A stretch of 64,000 bases of DNA from Phyllobacterium pellucidum (lineage in GTDB: Bacteria > Pseudomonadota > Alphaproteobacteria > Rhizobiales > Rhizobiaceae): assembly GCF_013327855.1 (NCBI RefSeq), contig NZ_JABUMX010000001.1, forward strand, positions 1,426,001-1,490,000, given 5' to 3'. The notes beneath the pieces are model-generated. The model was given only the letters and a program-made list of their open reading frames with translations, made no database searches and had not been told where the DNA came from. How positions within the stretch are numbered: the stretch's first letter is position 1; every line of letters starts with the position of its first letter. Positions 51,033 through 58,155 of this stretch are shown one piece after another. A program made the position numbers and the translations under genes.

Positions 51033-51129
51033 GGTCAGGTTCCGATGCGTTTGCCGTTACGAGAAGCAAAGGAGGCTCGGGCGGCCCGCCGACATTGCGT
51101 CGGCGAACCGTCCGAGGCCAGGAGGATCC

Positions 51130-52449
51130 TTATTTGATATAGCCGCCCTTGGTCATTTCGCGGGTGGTGAGCTGCTGGGCGCTCGTCAGTGCCTGATCGA
51201 CCTTGACGGAGCCGGCAAGTGCTGCCGAGAACTGCTGGCCCACGGCCGTACCGATACCCTGGAATTCAGGGATAGCTACGAACTGCCCGCCCGTATAGGG
51301 CACAGGCTTGACGGACGGCTTGCTTGTATTTGCCGCATTCATAGCGTCGAGTGTGATCTTGGCAAATGGCGCCGCCTTTTCATATTCCGGGTTGGCATAC
51401 AGCGACTTGCGGGTGCCCGGAGGAACGTTGGCCCAGCCTTCCTTGCTGGCGACGAGTTCCGTATAGGCCTTGTCGGTCGCCCAGGAGACGAACTTCTGCG
51501 CGGCTTCCGCTTTCTGGGTGCCGGCAGGAATGCCGAGATTCCAGGCCCAGAGCCAGTTGCCGTGATTGTCAGGCCCCGCGTCACCGGTGGGGAACAACGC
51601 ATAACCCACCTTGTCGGCGACCTTCGAGTCCTTCGGATTGGTCACGAAGGACGCAGCAACCGTGGCGTCGATCCAGATGCCGCACTTGCCGGTCTGGAAC
51701 AGTGCAAGGTTTTCATTGAACCCGTTGGAGGATGCTCCGGGAGGTCCGGCTTCCTTCATCAGGTCGACGTAGAAGGTAAGCGCCTTTTTCCATTCCGGCT
51801 GATCGAACTGTGGCTGCCACTTTTCGTCAAACCAGCGCGCGCCGAAGGAATTGGCCATGGCGGTCAAAAGCGCCATGTTCTCACCCCAGCCCGCCTTGCC
51901 GCGCAGGCAGATGCCGTAAGTCTCGGTGGACTTGTCCGTCATCTTCTTGGCGGCTTCGGCGATCTGGTCCCAGGTCGGCTTTTCAGGAATGGTGACGCCC
52001 GCCTTTTCGGCGAGATCCTTGCGGTACATGACCATGGCGCTCTCACCATAGAACGGCGAGGCATAGAGTTTGCCGTCGACCGAGACCGCATCCTTGATCG
52101 CAGGCAGCAAGTCGTCCGCGTCATACGCTTGGCCGAGTCCATCAAGCGGTAGCAGCCACTTCTGCTTCGCCCAGATAGGCACTTCGTAAGTACCGATGGT
52201 CAGGATGTCGTATTGGCCGCCCTTGGTGGCGATATCGGTCGTCACGCGCTGGCGCAGCACGTTTTCCTCGAGCGTTACCCACTCGAGCTTGATATCCGGA
52301 TTTTTCTTGGAAAAGTCGTCGGTCAATTTCTGCATGCGGACCATGTCGCCATTGTTGACGGTGGCGATGGTCAGCGTGGTTTCCGCGTGCGCGAAACTCG
52401 CCATGGCGAGCACCGATGCAGCGCCGAGCAGAAGCGTTCTCGTTAACAT
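51130..52449 (-). CDS. smoE: Polyol ABC transporter substrate-binding protein
   Basis: This 439-residue periplasmic binding protein has a signal peptide (MLTRTLLLGAASVLAMASFA, cut near AHAETT) and the SBP_bac_1 fold (TIATVNNGDMVRMQKLTDDF; NLALFQTGKCGIWIDATV). It captures sorbitol, mannitol or related polyols for SmoFGK. The start at 52449 is supported by GGGAGGAATGAA just upstream; the in-frame ATG at 52476 lies in the operator region and is rejected. It is the first structural gene after the promoter and operator at 52471-52524. Confidence 0.93.
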   Translation of the reverse strand: MLTRTLLLGAASVLAMASFAHAETTLTIATVNNGDMVRMQKLTDDFSKKNPDIKLEWVTLEENVLRQRVTTDIATKGGQYDILTIGTYEVPIWAKQKWLLPLDGLGQAYDADDLLPAIKDAVSVDGKLYASPFYGESAMVMYRKDLAEKAGVTIPEKPTWDQIAEAAKKMTDKSTETYGICLRGKAGWGENMALLTAMANSFGARWFDEKWQPQFDQPEWKKALTFYVDLMKEAGPPGASSNGFNENLALFQTGKCGIWIDATVAASFVTNPKDSKVADKVGYALFPTGDAGPDNHGNWLWAWNLGIPAGTQKAEAAQKFVSWATDKAYTELVASKEGWANVPPGTRKSLYANPEYEKAAPFAKITLDAMNAANTSKPSVKPVPYTGGQFVAIPEFQGIGTAVGQQFSAALAGSVKVDQALTSAQQLTTREMTKGGYIK

Positions 52450-52470
52450 TTCATTCCTCCCGAATGTTAT

Positions 52471-52524
52471 GAGCATTTGCTAGCTTGTTGGGCAAATACT
52501 CACACAATGGCAAAACAAGTCAAG
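52471..52524 (-). promoter_or_regulatory. smoE promoter with operator overlapping the -10
   Basis: On the minus strand CTTGAC (52524-52519), 17 bp and GAGTAT (52501-52496) form a promoter. The inverted repeat GAGTATTTGC-N11-GCAAATGCTC (52501-52471, 9 of 10 positions matching) begins exactly at the -10 element. Its location suits a SorC-type regulator such as the one encoded just upstream. Confidence 0.6.
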
Positions 52525-52570
52525 CGCAATTCGTCGCTGCGTTGCAACATACGACCAAACAGGGTGATAT

Positions 52571-53527
52571 TTACTTTTCGCCGAGAAGCATTTCCGCAGT
52601 TTGCTCGTCGGTAATCAAACCATTGATAAGCTTGCCTTTTATGGCCGCCGAAATTCCTTGCATCTTGCGCGCGCCCATGGCGGTGGCGATGACCATGGCG
52701 GTCTCGCAAGAAGGGATCGGCGCGCTGGCCACGCGCTCGTTCGTCAGCCCGGCAATGGGCGATCCATTACGGTCGAAGGCGCGGCCGATGATCTCGCAGA
52801 CGCCTCCAGCGCGGCGCAGGGCGTCGAGTTCCTCGCGCGAAATGAAGCCGTCGACAAAAAGCGGCGCCTCATAGCCAAGATCACCGATGCCGAGAAACGC
52901 CACATTGGCCATGGCGGCAAGTTCCAGCACAGGACGGATCATCGCCTGCGCGTGCAGAAGTTCGCGCTCCTCCGGAGAGGAGGCGATGACCGGGAGCGGC
53001 ATCGGGAAGGACCGCGCCTTGATCTTGTCGGCAATATTGAAAATGACGTTGTAGTAGGCGGCCGAGCCATCCGGCGAAATATTGCCGGTCAGCGATACCA
53101 CCTTGTGTTGCGGGCATTCGATCGGCGAGAGCTGCTCGATCGCCGCCTTGAGCGTGCGCCCGGTGCCGATGCCGAGCACGATCGGCGTTTCCGATCTCAG
53201 CCAGCGCGTCATTTCGGCTGCGGCCGCATCGGCGACACCGAGTGTCGTCGAAGTCGAGCCCGGATCGGTCGGCACAACCTCCGTCATCTTCAGCCCGAAA
53301 CGCTCGCGCAGTTGCGCGGCGAGGTCGAGGCAGCGTGCAATCGGATGGTCAAGCCTTACCTTTACGAGACCTTCCGAGACGGCGAGCGAGACCATGCGCT
53401 GCGCAGACTGGCGCGAAATGCCGAGCTTGGCTGCGATCTCATCCTGCGTATTTCCGGCCACATAGTAGAGCCAGCCTGCACGGGCCGCATCGTCGAGCCG
53501 CGTTGTGGTAACCTCCGGCTTACTCAT
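52571..53527 (-). CDS. smoC: SorC/DeoR-type sugar-binding transcriptional regulator of the polyol operon
   Basis: This 318-residue regulator has an N-terminal helix-turn-helix (AGNTQDEIAAKLGISRQSAQ) and a C-terminal sugar-phosphate-binding domain (VLGIGTGRTLKAAIEQL, VAFLGIGDLGYEAPLF). SorC proteins respond to phosphorylated sugars. It lies immediately upstream of the smoE promoter and probably binds the palindrome there. Its ATG (53527) overlaps the end of the Rdx-like gene by 8 bp. The frame is open upstream to 53659, but that part is the antisense of the repeat tail, so the start MSKPEVTTTRL is preferred. The gene symbol follows the Rhodobacter polyol operon and is tentative. Confidence 0.88.
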   Translation of the reverse strand: MSKPEVTTTRLDDAARAGWLYYVAGNTQDEIAAKLGISRQSAQRMVSLAVSEGLVKVRLDHPIARCLDLAAQLRERFGLKMTEVVPTDPGSTSTTLGVADAAAAEMTRWLRSETPIVLGIGTGRTLKAAIEQLSPIECPQHKVVSLTGNISPDGSAAYYNVIFNIADKIKARSFPMPLPVIASSPEERELLHAQAMIRPVLELAAMANVAFLGIGDLGYEAPLFVDGFISREELDALRRAGGVCEIIGRAFDRNGSPIAGLTNERVASAPIPSCETAMVIATAMGARKMQGISAAIKGKLINGLITDEQTAEMLLGEK

Positions 53528-53912
53528 TGAATGGCCCGCCCTTAAGCTCCTCGCTTTGCTCGTCGCTGGCTGGGGTGGTCTCTGCCCCGCCCTTAAGCTC
53601 CTCGCTGTGCTCGTCGCTGGCGGGGGCCCGGTGATGCCCATCTGAATGACCGAGATCACGCTCGGGCCAGACGATGTCGCGCACGCGCTGCTTCAGGACT
53701 TTCGCCTCGGGGAAGCCGCCATCGCGCTTGCGCTCCCAGATGCTTTCGCCATCGACCTGGATCTCGAAAATGCCACCGGTTCCTGGAACAAGCGCCACCT
53801 CACCAAGATCGGCACCGAAGGTCGACAGGAGTTCCTGTGCCATCCAGGCGGAACGCAGGAGCCAGTTGCACTGCGTACAATATCGAATGGTAATGCGCGG
53901 TTTTGACGTCAT
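53520..53912 (-). CDS. Rdx/SelT-SelW-SelH family protein with repeat tail
   Basis: This 130-residue protein has a thioredoxin-like Rdx domain (about 1-92). The CxxC redox pair is in RYCTQCNW and the body has GTGGIFEIQVDGESIWERK and FPEAKVLKQRVRD. It is a cysteine homologue of eukaryotic selenoproteins W/T/H. Relatives end soon after the RDLGHSDG-like stretch; here a further tail of about 38 residues contains two copies of ASDE(H/Q)SEELKGG encoded by a 51-bp-period DNA repeat. The stop overlaps the smoC start (ATGAGTAA). Function of the family in bacteria is unclear. Confidence 0.83.
   Translation of the reverse strand: MTSKPRITIRYCTQCNWLLRSAWMAQELLSTFGADLGEVALVPGTGGIFEIQVDGESIWERKRDGGFPEAKVLKQRVRDIVWPERDLGHSDGHHRAPASDEHSEELKGGAETTPASDEQSEELKGGPFNE
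53535..53626. repeat. Tandem 41-bp repeat, period 51 bp, inside a coding tail
   Basis: Two nearly identical 41-bp units (53535-53575 and 53586-53626, two or three mismatches) share the core CTTAAGCTCCTCGCT and GCTCGTCGCTGGC. The 51-bp period keeps the frame (17 codons) and yields the repeated ASDExSEELKGG peptide of the Rdx-like protein. It looks like inserted or duplicated DNA carried in frame. Confidence 0.75.
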
Positions 53913-54065
53913 GCTTCTTTAGATATCACTTTCCTTTCCTATTGGAAGCAGGAGCATGAAAAGGGCATCCGAATGTGTCGGGGTCGCTTATCGGTGCCTC
54001 CCCTCGCCATCGTGCCGCCCATACACGTAATCGCCTCCAGCAATTCCCGATCCTGTTCCCCGCCA

Positions 54066-54091
54066 CCTCCTGACAGGAGGTTGTCAGGAGG
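54066..54091. promoter_or_regulatory. Operator-like inverted repeat before the DUF1579-like gene
   Basis: CCTCCTGACA-GGAGGT-TGTCAGGAGG is a perfect 10-bp inverted repeat. A TATATT -10-like element begins about 8 bp downstream (54099), so the repeat sits in the -35 region of the gene at 54138. The rest of 53913-54137 shows nothing else. Confidence 0.5.
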
Positions 54092-54137
54092 CCTGCGCTA
54101 TATTTCTGTTTGAGGACACAATAAGCGGGAGGGAACG

Positions 54138-54620
54138 ATGATGGATGCGCGGCCCGAGACAATCGGCAGTGCCACTGATTTCGATTTCCTCATCGGCGAC
54201 TGGAGCATCCGCAATCAGCGGCTCAAGCATCGTTTTGTCGGCTCGGATGAATGGGACGAGTTCCCGGCGACGTCGCGCGTCCGCAAACTCCTGCAGGACA
54301 CCGCCAATATCGACGAGATGGATGTTCCGGAGAAGGGATTTGCCGGCCTGACACTGCGCCTCTTTAACCCGCGCGACGGTTCCTGGTCGCTGCATTGGGC
54401 CGACAGCCGCAGCAATTGCCTGTTTCCGCCGGTTATCGGGCATTTCGATGGCGGCAAGGGTATCTTTTACGGTGATGACACGGATGATGGCGTGCCGGTT
54501 CGCGTCCGATTCCTTTGGACCCCGTCGCCCGAAAAGCCGCTCTGGGCCCAGGCCTTTTCCAAGGATGGCGGCGAGACCTGGGAAACCAACTGGCTGATGG
54601 AATTCACAAAGCGCGGCTAA
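54138..54620 (+). CDS. DUF1579-like conserved hypothetical protein
   Basis: This 160-residue soluble protein has no signal peptide or membrane segment. It begins TDFDFLIGDWSIRNQRLKHR and continues through beta-rich stretches (GLTLRLFNPRDGSWSLHWAD, VRVRFLWTPSPEKPLWAQAF), the pattern of the lipocalin-like DUF1579 family. No active site or partner can be named. GGGAGGGAACG precedes the ATG (a second ATG follows directly). A conspicuous inverted repeat stands in its promoter, so it is likely under a dedicated regulator. Confidence 0.75.
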   Translation: MMDARPETIGSATDFDFLIGDWSIRNQRLKHRFVGSDEWDEFPATSRVRKLLQDTANIDEMDVPEKGFAGLTLRLFNPRDGSWSLHWADSRSNCLFPPVIGHFDGGKGIFYGDDTDDGVPVRVRFLWTPSPEKPLWAQAFSKDGGETWETNWLMEFTKRG

Positions 54621-54702
54621 CCCGAGCCGCGTTTACGCCGAGCCTGACCGAAGTCGCGGACATCCTCCCAAGCCCGCACTTCGGCCAGCTTGGGGTAGAA
54701 CC

Positions 54703-54921
54703 TCAACTGCCGCTCACCTGCTCTTCCTGTTCCACCGTCAGAGGCTTGATGCCGGGTGTCGGAGGTTCGGGGCGGTCGCCTTCGACGATCGGCGCGGGTG
54801 GGGGAGCAACGTGATTTACCGTCGTACAGGCGGAAAGCGCGGCGAAGATGAGCCCAATTGCTGCGACATGGCGGGCTTGCCGTAGCGCCGTTCCGAAATT
54901 GCAGCTGGCGCTGTCGCTCAC
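54703..54921 (-). CDS. Small proline-rich lipoprotein downstream of lepA
   Basis: From the GTG at 54921, 5 bp after the lepA stop, a 72-residue product has a basic N-region, a hydrophobic stretch HVAAIGLIFAALSAC with lipobox LSAC, and a short acidic, proline-rich mature part (APPPAPIVEGD, ending VEQEEQVSGS). No ATG exists between the lepA stop and the lipobox, so GTG is the likely start; the AGCAAGG before it is a modest ribosome binding site. The longer frame up to 55188 is only the antisense-phase shadow of lepA. Function unknown. It would be co-transcribed with lepA. Confidence 0.6.
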   Translation of the reverse strand: MSDSASCNFGTALRQARHVAAIGLIFAALSACTTVNHVAPPPAPIVEGDRPEPPTPGIKPLTVEQEEQVSGS

Positions 54922-54926
54922 CTTGC

Positions 54927-56735
54927 TCAGTTGTCGCTCATCTTCAGCGCCTGGATGAAGGCTTCCTGCGGAATCTCCACCTTGCCGAACTGGCGCATGC
55001 GCTTCTTGCCTTCCTTCTGCTTTTCCAGAAGCTTGCGCTTGCGCGTCACGTCGCCGCCATAGCACTTGGCGGTCACGTCCTTGCGCAGCGCCGAGATGGT
55101 CTCGCGCGCGATGACCGTGCCTCCAATTGCCGCCTGAATCGGGATCTTGAACATGTGCTTTGGGATGAGGTCCTTCAGCTTCTCGCAAAGGTCGCGGCCG
55201 CGCTTTTCGGCCGCCGAACGGTGCACCATCATCGACAGCGCATCGACCGGCTCAGCATTCACGAGCACCGACATCTTGACGAGATTGCCCTCGCGATAGT
55301 CAGACAGGTGATAATCGAACGAGGCATAGCCCTTGGAGATCGACTTCAAGCGATCGTAGAAGTCGAACACCACTTCGTTGAGCGGCAGGTCGTAGGTGAC
55401 CATGGCGCGCTTGCCGACATAGTTCAGATCGATCTGGATGCCGCGCCGGTCCTGGCAGAGCTTGAGGATCGCGCCGAGATAATCATCCGGCGTCAGGATC
55501 GTCGCGCGGATCCACGGCTCCTCGATGGAGGCGATCTTCATCACTTCCGGCATATCGGCGGGATTATGCAGTTCGCGCTGCGTGCCGTCGGTCATGTTGA
55601 GCTTGTAGACGACGCTCGGCGCCGTGGCGATGAGATCGAGATTGAACTCCCGCTCCAGCCGCTCCTGGATGATTTCGAGGTGGAGCAGCCCGAGGAAACC
55701 GCAGCGGAAGCCGAAGCCGAGCGCTGCCGAGCTTTCCATTTCGAAGGAGAACGAAGCGTCGTTGAGGCGCAGCTTGCCCATGGCGGCGCGCAGATCCTCG
55801 AAGTCCGCCGCATCAACCGGGAACAGGCCGCAGAAGACAACCGGCTGCGCCGGTTTGAAGCCGGGCAGGATCTCGGCGGTCGGGCGCTTGTCCTCGGTGA
55901 TCGTATCGCCGACGCGCGTATCGGCGACTTCCTTGATCGAAGCGGTGATGAAGCCGAATTCGCCGGGGCCGAGTTCATCGACAGCCAGCATCTTCGGCGT
56001 GAACACGCCGGTGCGCTCCACGGGATATCTGGCGTCCGTTCCCATCATGCGGATGGTCTGGCCCTTCTTCAGCACGCCGTCAATGATGCGCACGAGAACG
56101 ATGACGCCGAGATAGGCGTCATACCAACTATCGACCAGCATCGCCTTCAGCGGCTTGTTGCGGTCGCCCTCGCGTGGCGGCGGCAGCTGGTTGACGATGG
56201 CTTCAAGCACATCCGGAATGCCGAGACCGGTCTTGGCCGAGATCAGCACCGCCTGGCTTGCATCGATGCCGATGACTTCCTCGACCTGCTCGCGGATGCG
56301 CTCGGGCTCGGCGGCCGGCAGATCGACCTTGTTCAATACCACGACGATTTCGTGATTGTTGTCGATGGCCTGGTAGACATTGGCGAGCGTCTGCGCCTCG
56401 ACGCCCTGGCTGGCATCGACGACGAGCAGCGAACCCTCGCAGGCCGAAAGCGACCGCGATACCTCATAGGCGAAATCGACGTGGCCGGGCGTGTCGATGA
56501 GGTTGAGGACGTAGTCCTCGCCGTTCTTTGCCTTGTAATTGAGGCGTACGGTCTGCGCCTTGATAGTAATGCCGCGCTCGCGCTCGATATCCATCGAGTC
56601 GAGCACCTGCTCCTTCATGTCGCGCAGATCGAGCCCGCCGGTCGATTGGATCAGGCGGTCGGCAAGAGTGGATTTGCCATGGTCGATATGGGCGACGATG
56701 GAGAAATTGCGAATGTGATCAAGTGGTGTGGTCAT
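54927..56735 (-). CDS. lepA: Elongation factor 4 (LepA), back-translocating GTPase
   Basis: This 602-residue translational GTPase has G1 [10 protein letters not shown]3 DTPGHVDF, G4 NKVD, EF-G-like domains II, III and V, and the LepA-specific C-terminal domain ending [15 protein letters not shown]. It binds stalled or mistranslocated ribosomes. The start [20 protein letters not shown] at 56735 matches homologues; an ATG at 56753 with GGCGGGAA upstream would add six residues. It is divergent from the DUF2239 gene. Confidence 0.96.
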   Translation of the reverse strand: MTTPLDHIRNFSIVAHIDHGKSTLADRLIQSTGGLDLRDMKEQVLDSMDIERERGITIKAQTVRLNYKAKNGEDYVLNLIDTPGHVDFAYEVSRSLSACEGSLLVVDASQGVEAQTLANVYQAIDNNHEIVVVLNKVDLPAAEPERIREQVEEVIGIDASQAVLISAKTGLGIPDVLEAIVNQLPPPREGDRNKPLKAMLVDSWYDAYLGVIVLVRIIDGVLKKGQTIRMMGTDARYPVERTGVFTPKMLAVDELGPGEFGFITASIKEVADTRVGDTITEDKRPTAEILPGFKPAQPVVFCGLFPVDAADFEDLRAAMGKLRLNDASFSFEMESSAALGFGFRCGFLGLLHLEIIQERLEREFNLDLIATAPSVVYKLNMTDGTQRELHNPADMPEVMKIASIEEPWIRATILTPDDYLGAILKLCQDRRGIQIDLNYVGKRAMVTYDLPLNEVVFDFYDRLKSISKGYASFDYHLSDYREGNLVKMSVLVNAEPVDALSMMVHRSAAEKRGRDLCEKLKDLIPKHMFKIPIQAAIGGTVIARETISALRKDVTAKCYGGDVTRKRKLLEKQKEGKKRMRQFGKVEIPQEAFIQALKMSDN

Positions 56736-56811
56736 GAGCGCCACATAGAGCATTTCCCGCCGATTTGGAAGGGCGCGGCGGCAAGGCGGCATGGTTCAGC
56801 GCAGATAATTT

Positions 56812-56851
56812 TACCCGGGTATATTGACGACGCTATTTTACCCGGGTAAAA
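56812..56851. promoter_or_regulatory. Double TACCCGGGTA operator between lepA and the DUF2239 gene
   Basis: TACCCGGGTA at 56812-56821 and TTTTACCCGGGTAAAA at 56836-56851 (a perfect 16-bp palindrome) lie with centres 27 bp apart. They flank TTGACG (56824-56829), a likely -35. A dimeric repressor bound at both sites would block the DUF2239 promoter. No regulator gene is adjacent. Confidence 0.6.
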
Positions 56852-56876
56852 GCGGCCATCGAACAAGGAACAGGTC

Positions 56877-57446
56877 ATGGAAAACGCGCAAGAAACATAC
56901 ACAGCCTTCAAGGGCGTGGAGAAAATCGCCAGCGGGGCAGCGGCCGAAGTCGCGCTGAAGGCAAAGGGCGCAGGCAGCGACGACGCCGCAGTCCTGATCT
57001 TCGAGGACTCCACGGGCCGGCAGGTAGACTTCGACCTCTCGGGGACCGAGGCGGAGATCGTCGCGCGGCTCGATCCCACCACGCAGCGCGGACCCGGCCG
57101 GCCGAAGCTCGGCGTTACTGCGCGAGAAGTGACACTCCTGCCCCGGCAATGGGAATGGCTCGCACGCCAGCCTGGTGGCGCATCGGTTACGCTGCGCAAA
57201 CTCGTCGACGCCGCGCGCAACTCAACCTCGGCACGCGAGCGCAAACGGCTGGCACAGGAAGCCGCGGACCGTTTCATGATGGCGATGGCCGGGGATCTTC
57301 CACACTATGAGGAAGCAGCACGCGCGCTGTATGCCGGTGACTACCCGCGTTTCGCCGAGCACACGGAGTCCTGGCCGCAAGACGTGCGCAACCATGCGCG
57401 GCGCCTGAGCGATGCAGCTTTTGACCGGACTGATTTCCCGGCCTGA
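56877..57446 (+). CDS. DUF2239-family protein
   Basis: This 189-residue cytoplasmic protein matches the DUF2239 pattern: TAFKGVEKIASG at the start, AVLIFEDSTGRQVDFDLSG, a GPGRPKLGVTAREVTLLPRQ stretch resembling a DNA-binding AT-hook and helix region, and WEWLARQPGGASVTLRKLVD. Such proteins are often annotated only as hypothetical; the GRPKLGVTAREVTLLPRQWE part resembles transcription-factor-like folds in relatives. ACAAGGAACAGGTC precedes the ATG. It sits behind a strong double operator, so it is probably tightly regulated. Confidence 0.8.
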   Translation: MENAQETYTAFKGVEKIASGAAAEVALKAKGAGSDDAAVLIFEDSTGRQVDFDLSGTEAEIVARLDPTTQRGPGRPKLGVTAREVTLLPRQWEWLARQPGGASVTLRKLVDAARNSTSARERKRLAQEAADRFMMAMAGDLPHYEEAARALYAGDYPRFAEHTESWPQDVRNHARRLSDAAFDRTDFPA

Positions 57447-57495
57447 TCGGTGGCGCAAGCCAACCCATCAGCGACCAGGTGATTGTTCGCTCAAC

Positions 57496-57511
57496 TGGCA
57501 CGAAAATTGCG
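57496..57511 (+). promoter_or_regulatory. Consensus sigma-54 promoter (copy 0 of the lipoprotein array)
   Basis: TGGCACGAAAATTGCG matches the -24/-12 consensus TGGCACG-N4-TTGC, with GG at 57497-57498 and GC at 57509-57510 exactly 10 bp apart. It lies 50 bp after the DUF2239 gene and directly before the gene remnant at 57516. Confidence 0.7.
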
Positions 57512-57515
57512 ATAA

Positions 57516-57934
57516 CCTTGCACACCCAAGCGACTGGGAGGCTCCGAGTTCGGCGCAGATGGATCCAGTGGACTGCGATCAATCACCGACCATGTTCCAC
57601 TGGCGTGGTCGAAGCCAGGTGCTACGATCACAACCGATCTCACCGGGAAGGAATACGATGCGCTCACATTCCGAATTGTTGTCGTGCGCCCGATGGGCCA
57701 GGAGGCGTTCGTTACGCTCACGGCAAGCACCGGCAAGATGGCTACCCTCACCGCTTCAAGACGACGATGGCCGGGACCCACCGCGCGAAGCTTGATATTT
57801 ATTCGGCTAACTTTAATCGCCTCACTGATCCAGCGGCAGCAGGACTGGCAGATGTGCGAGCACGGCTGACAGCTGACTGCATGAGCATTCGAATGACCAA
57901 ATTAGCCCACTCTACCAATAGCAAACTTATGTAA
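57516..57934 (+). pseudogene. Remnant of a fourth array lipoprotein (C-terminal domain only)
   Basis: Between the DUF2239 gene and the first full array gene there is no intact gene. In frame from 57516 the translation includes DHVPLAWSKPGATITTDL, EYDALTFRIVVV and GQEAFVTLTASTGKMATLT. These align with LLQVSWNAPGAKLTTDL, GMDYLTFRVAV and GQEILVSLTDSNGKTATVT of the copy at 60480. The frame is then lost: similarity may continue in the +2-shifted frame (AKLDIYSANFNRL, stop at 57934) while the first frame stops at 57869. The hydrolase domain and signal peptide are missing, as if deleted between the sigma-54 promoter and this point. The following 57935-58155 is AT-rich with one palindrome. Confidence 0.7.
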
Positions 57935-58065
57935 CATTTTGATGAATTTAGATTCGATGCGGATTTGTAGTATTGACCCAACTTTTTCATCTGGGGTAAA
58001 AGCGCGGCGCATTAGTAATCAAATGAAAGACCAAGAGTTTCGATTGAACGAACAAAATTTATTAT

Positions 58066-58082
58066 CCGAATAATTTATTCGG
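58066..58082. promoter_or_regulatory. Perfect palindrome upstream of array copy A
   Basis: CCGAATAA-T-TTATTCGG is a 17-bp perfect palindrome about 75 bp before the ATG at 58156. It may be an operator or a weak hairpin in the leader. No sigma-54 site was found in front of this copy. Confidence 0.4.
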
Positions 58083-58155
58083 CTCATACCGATTTTATTG
58101 TTTTCCAAGGGTAGTCGCCCTCATGTACCCGACTGCCTAATCAGGAGTTTTCCAG

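Noticed and set aside
54858..56849. 663-residue open frame antisense to lepA
   Set aside because: It covers lepA almost exactly on the other strand, has no ribosome binding site or recognisable domain, and is His/Arg/Asp-rich as expected for the complement of a GC-rich gene.
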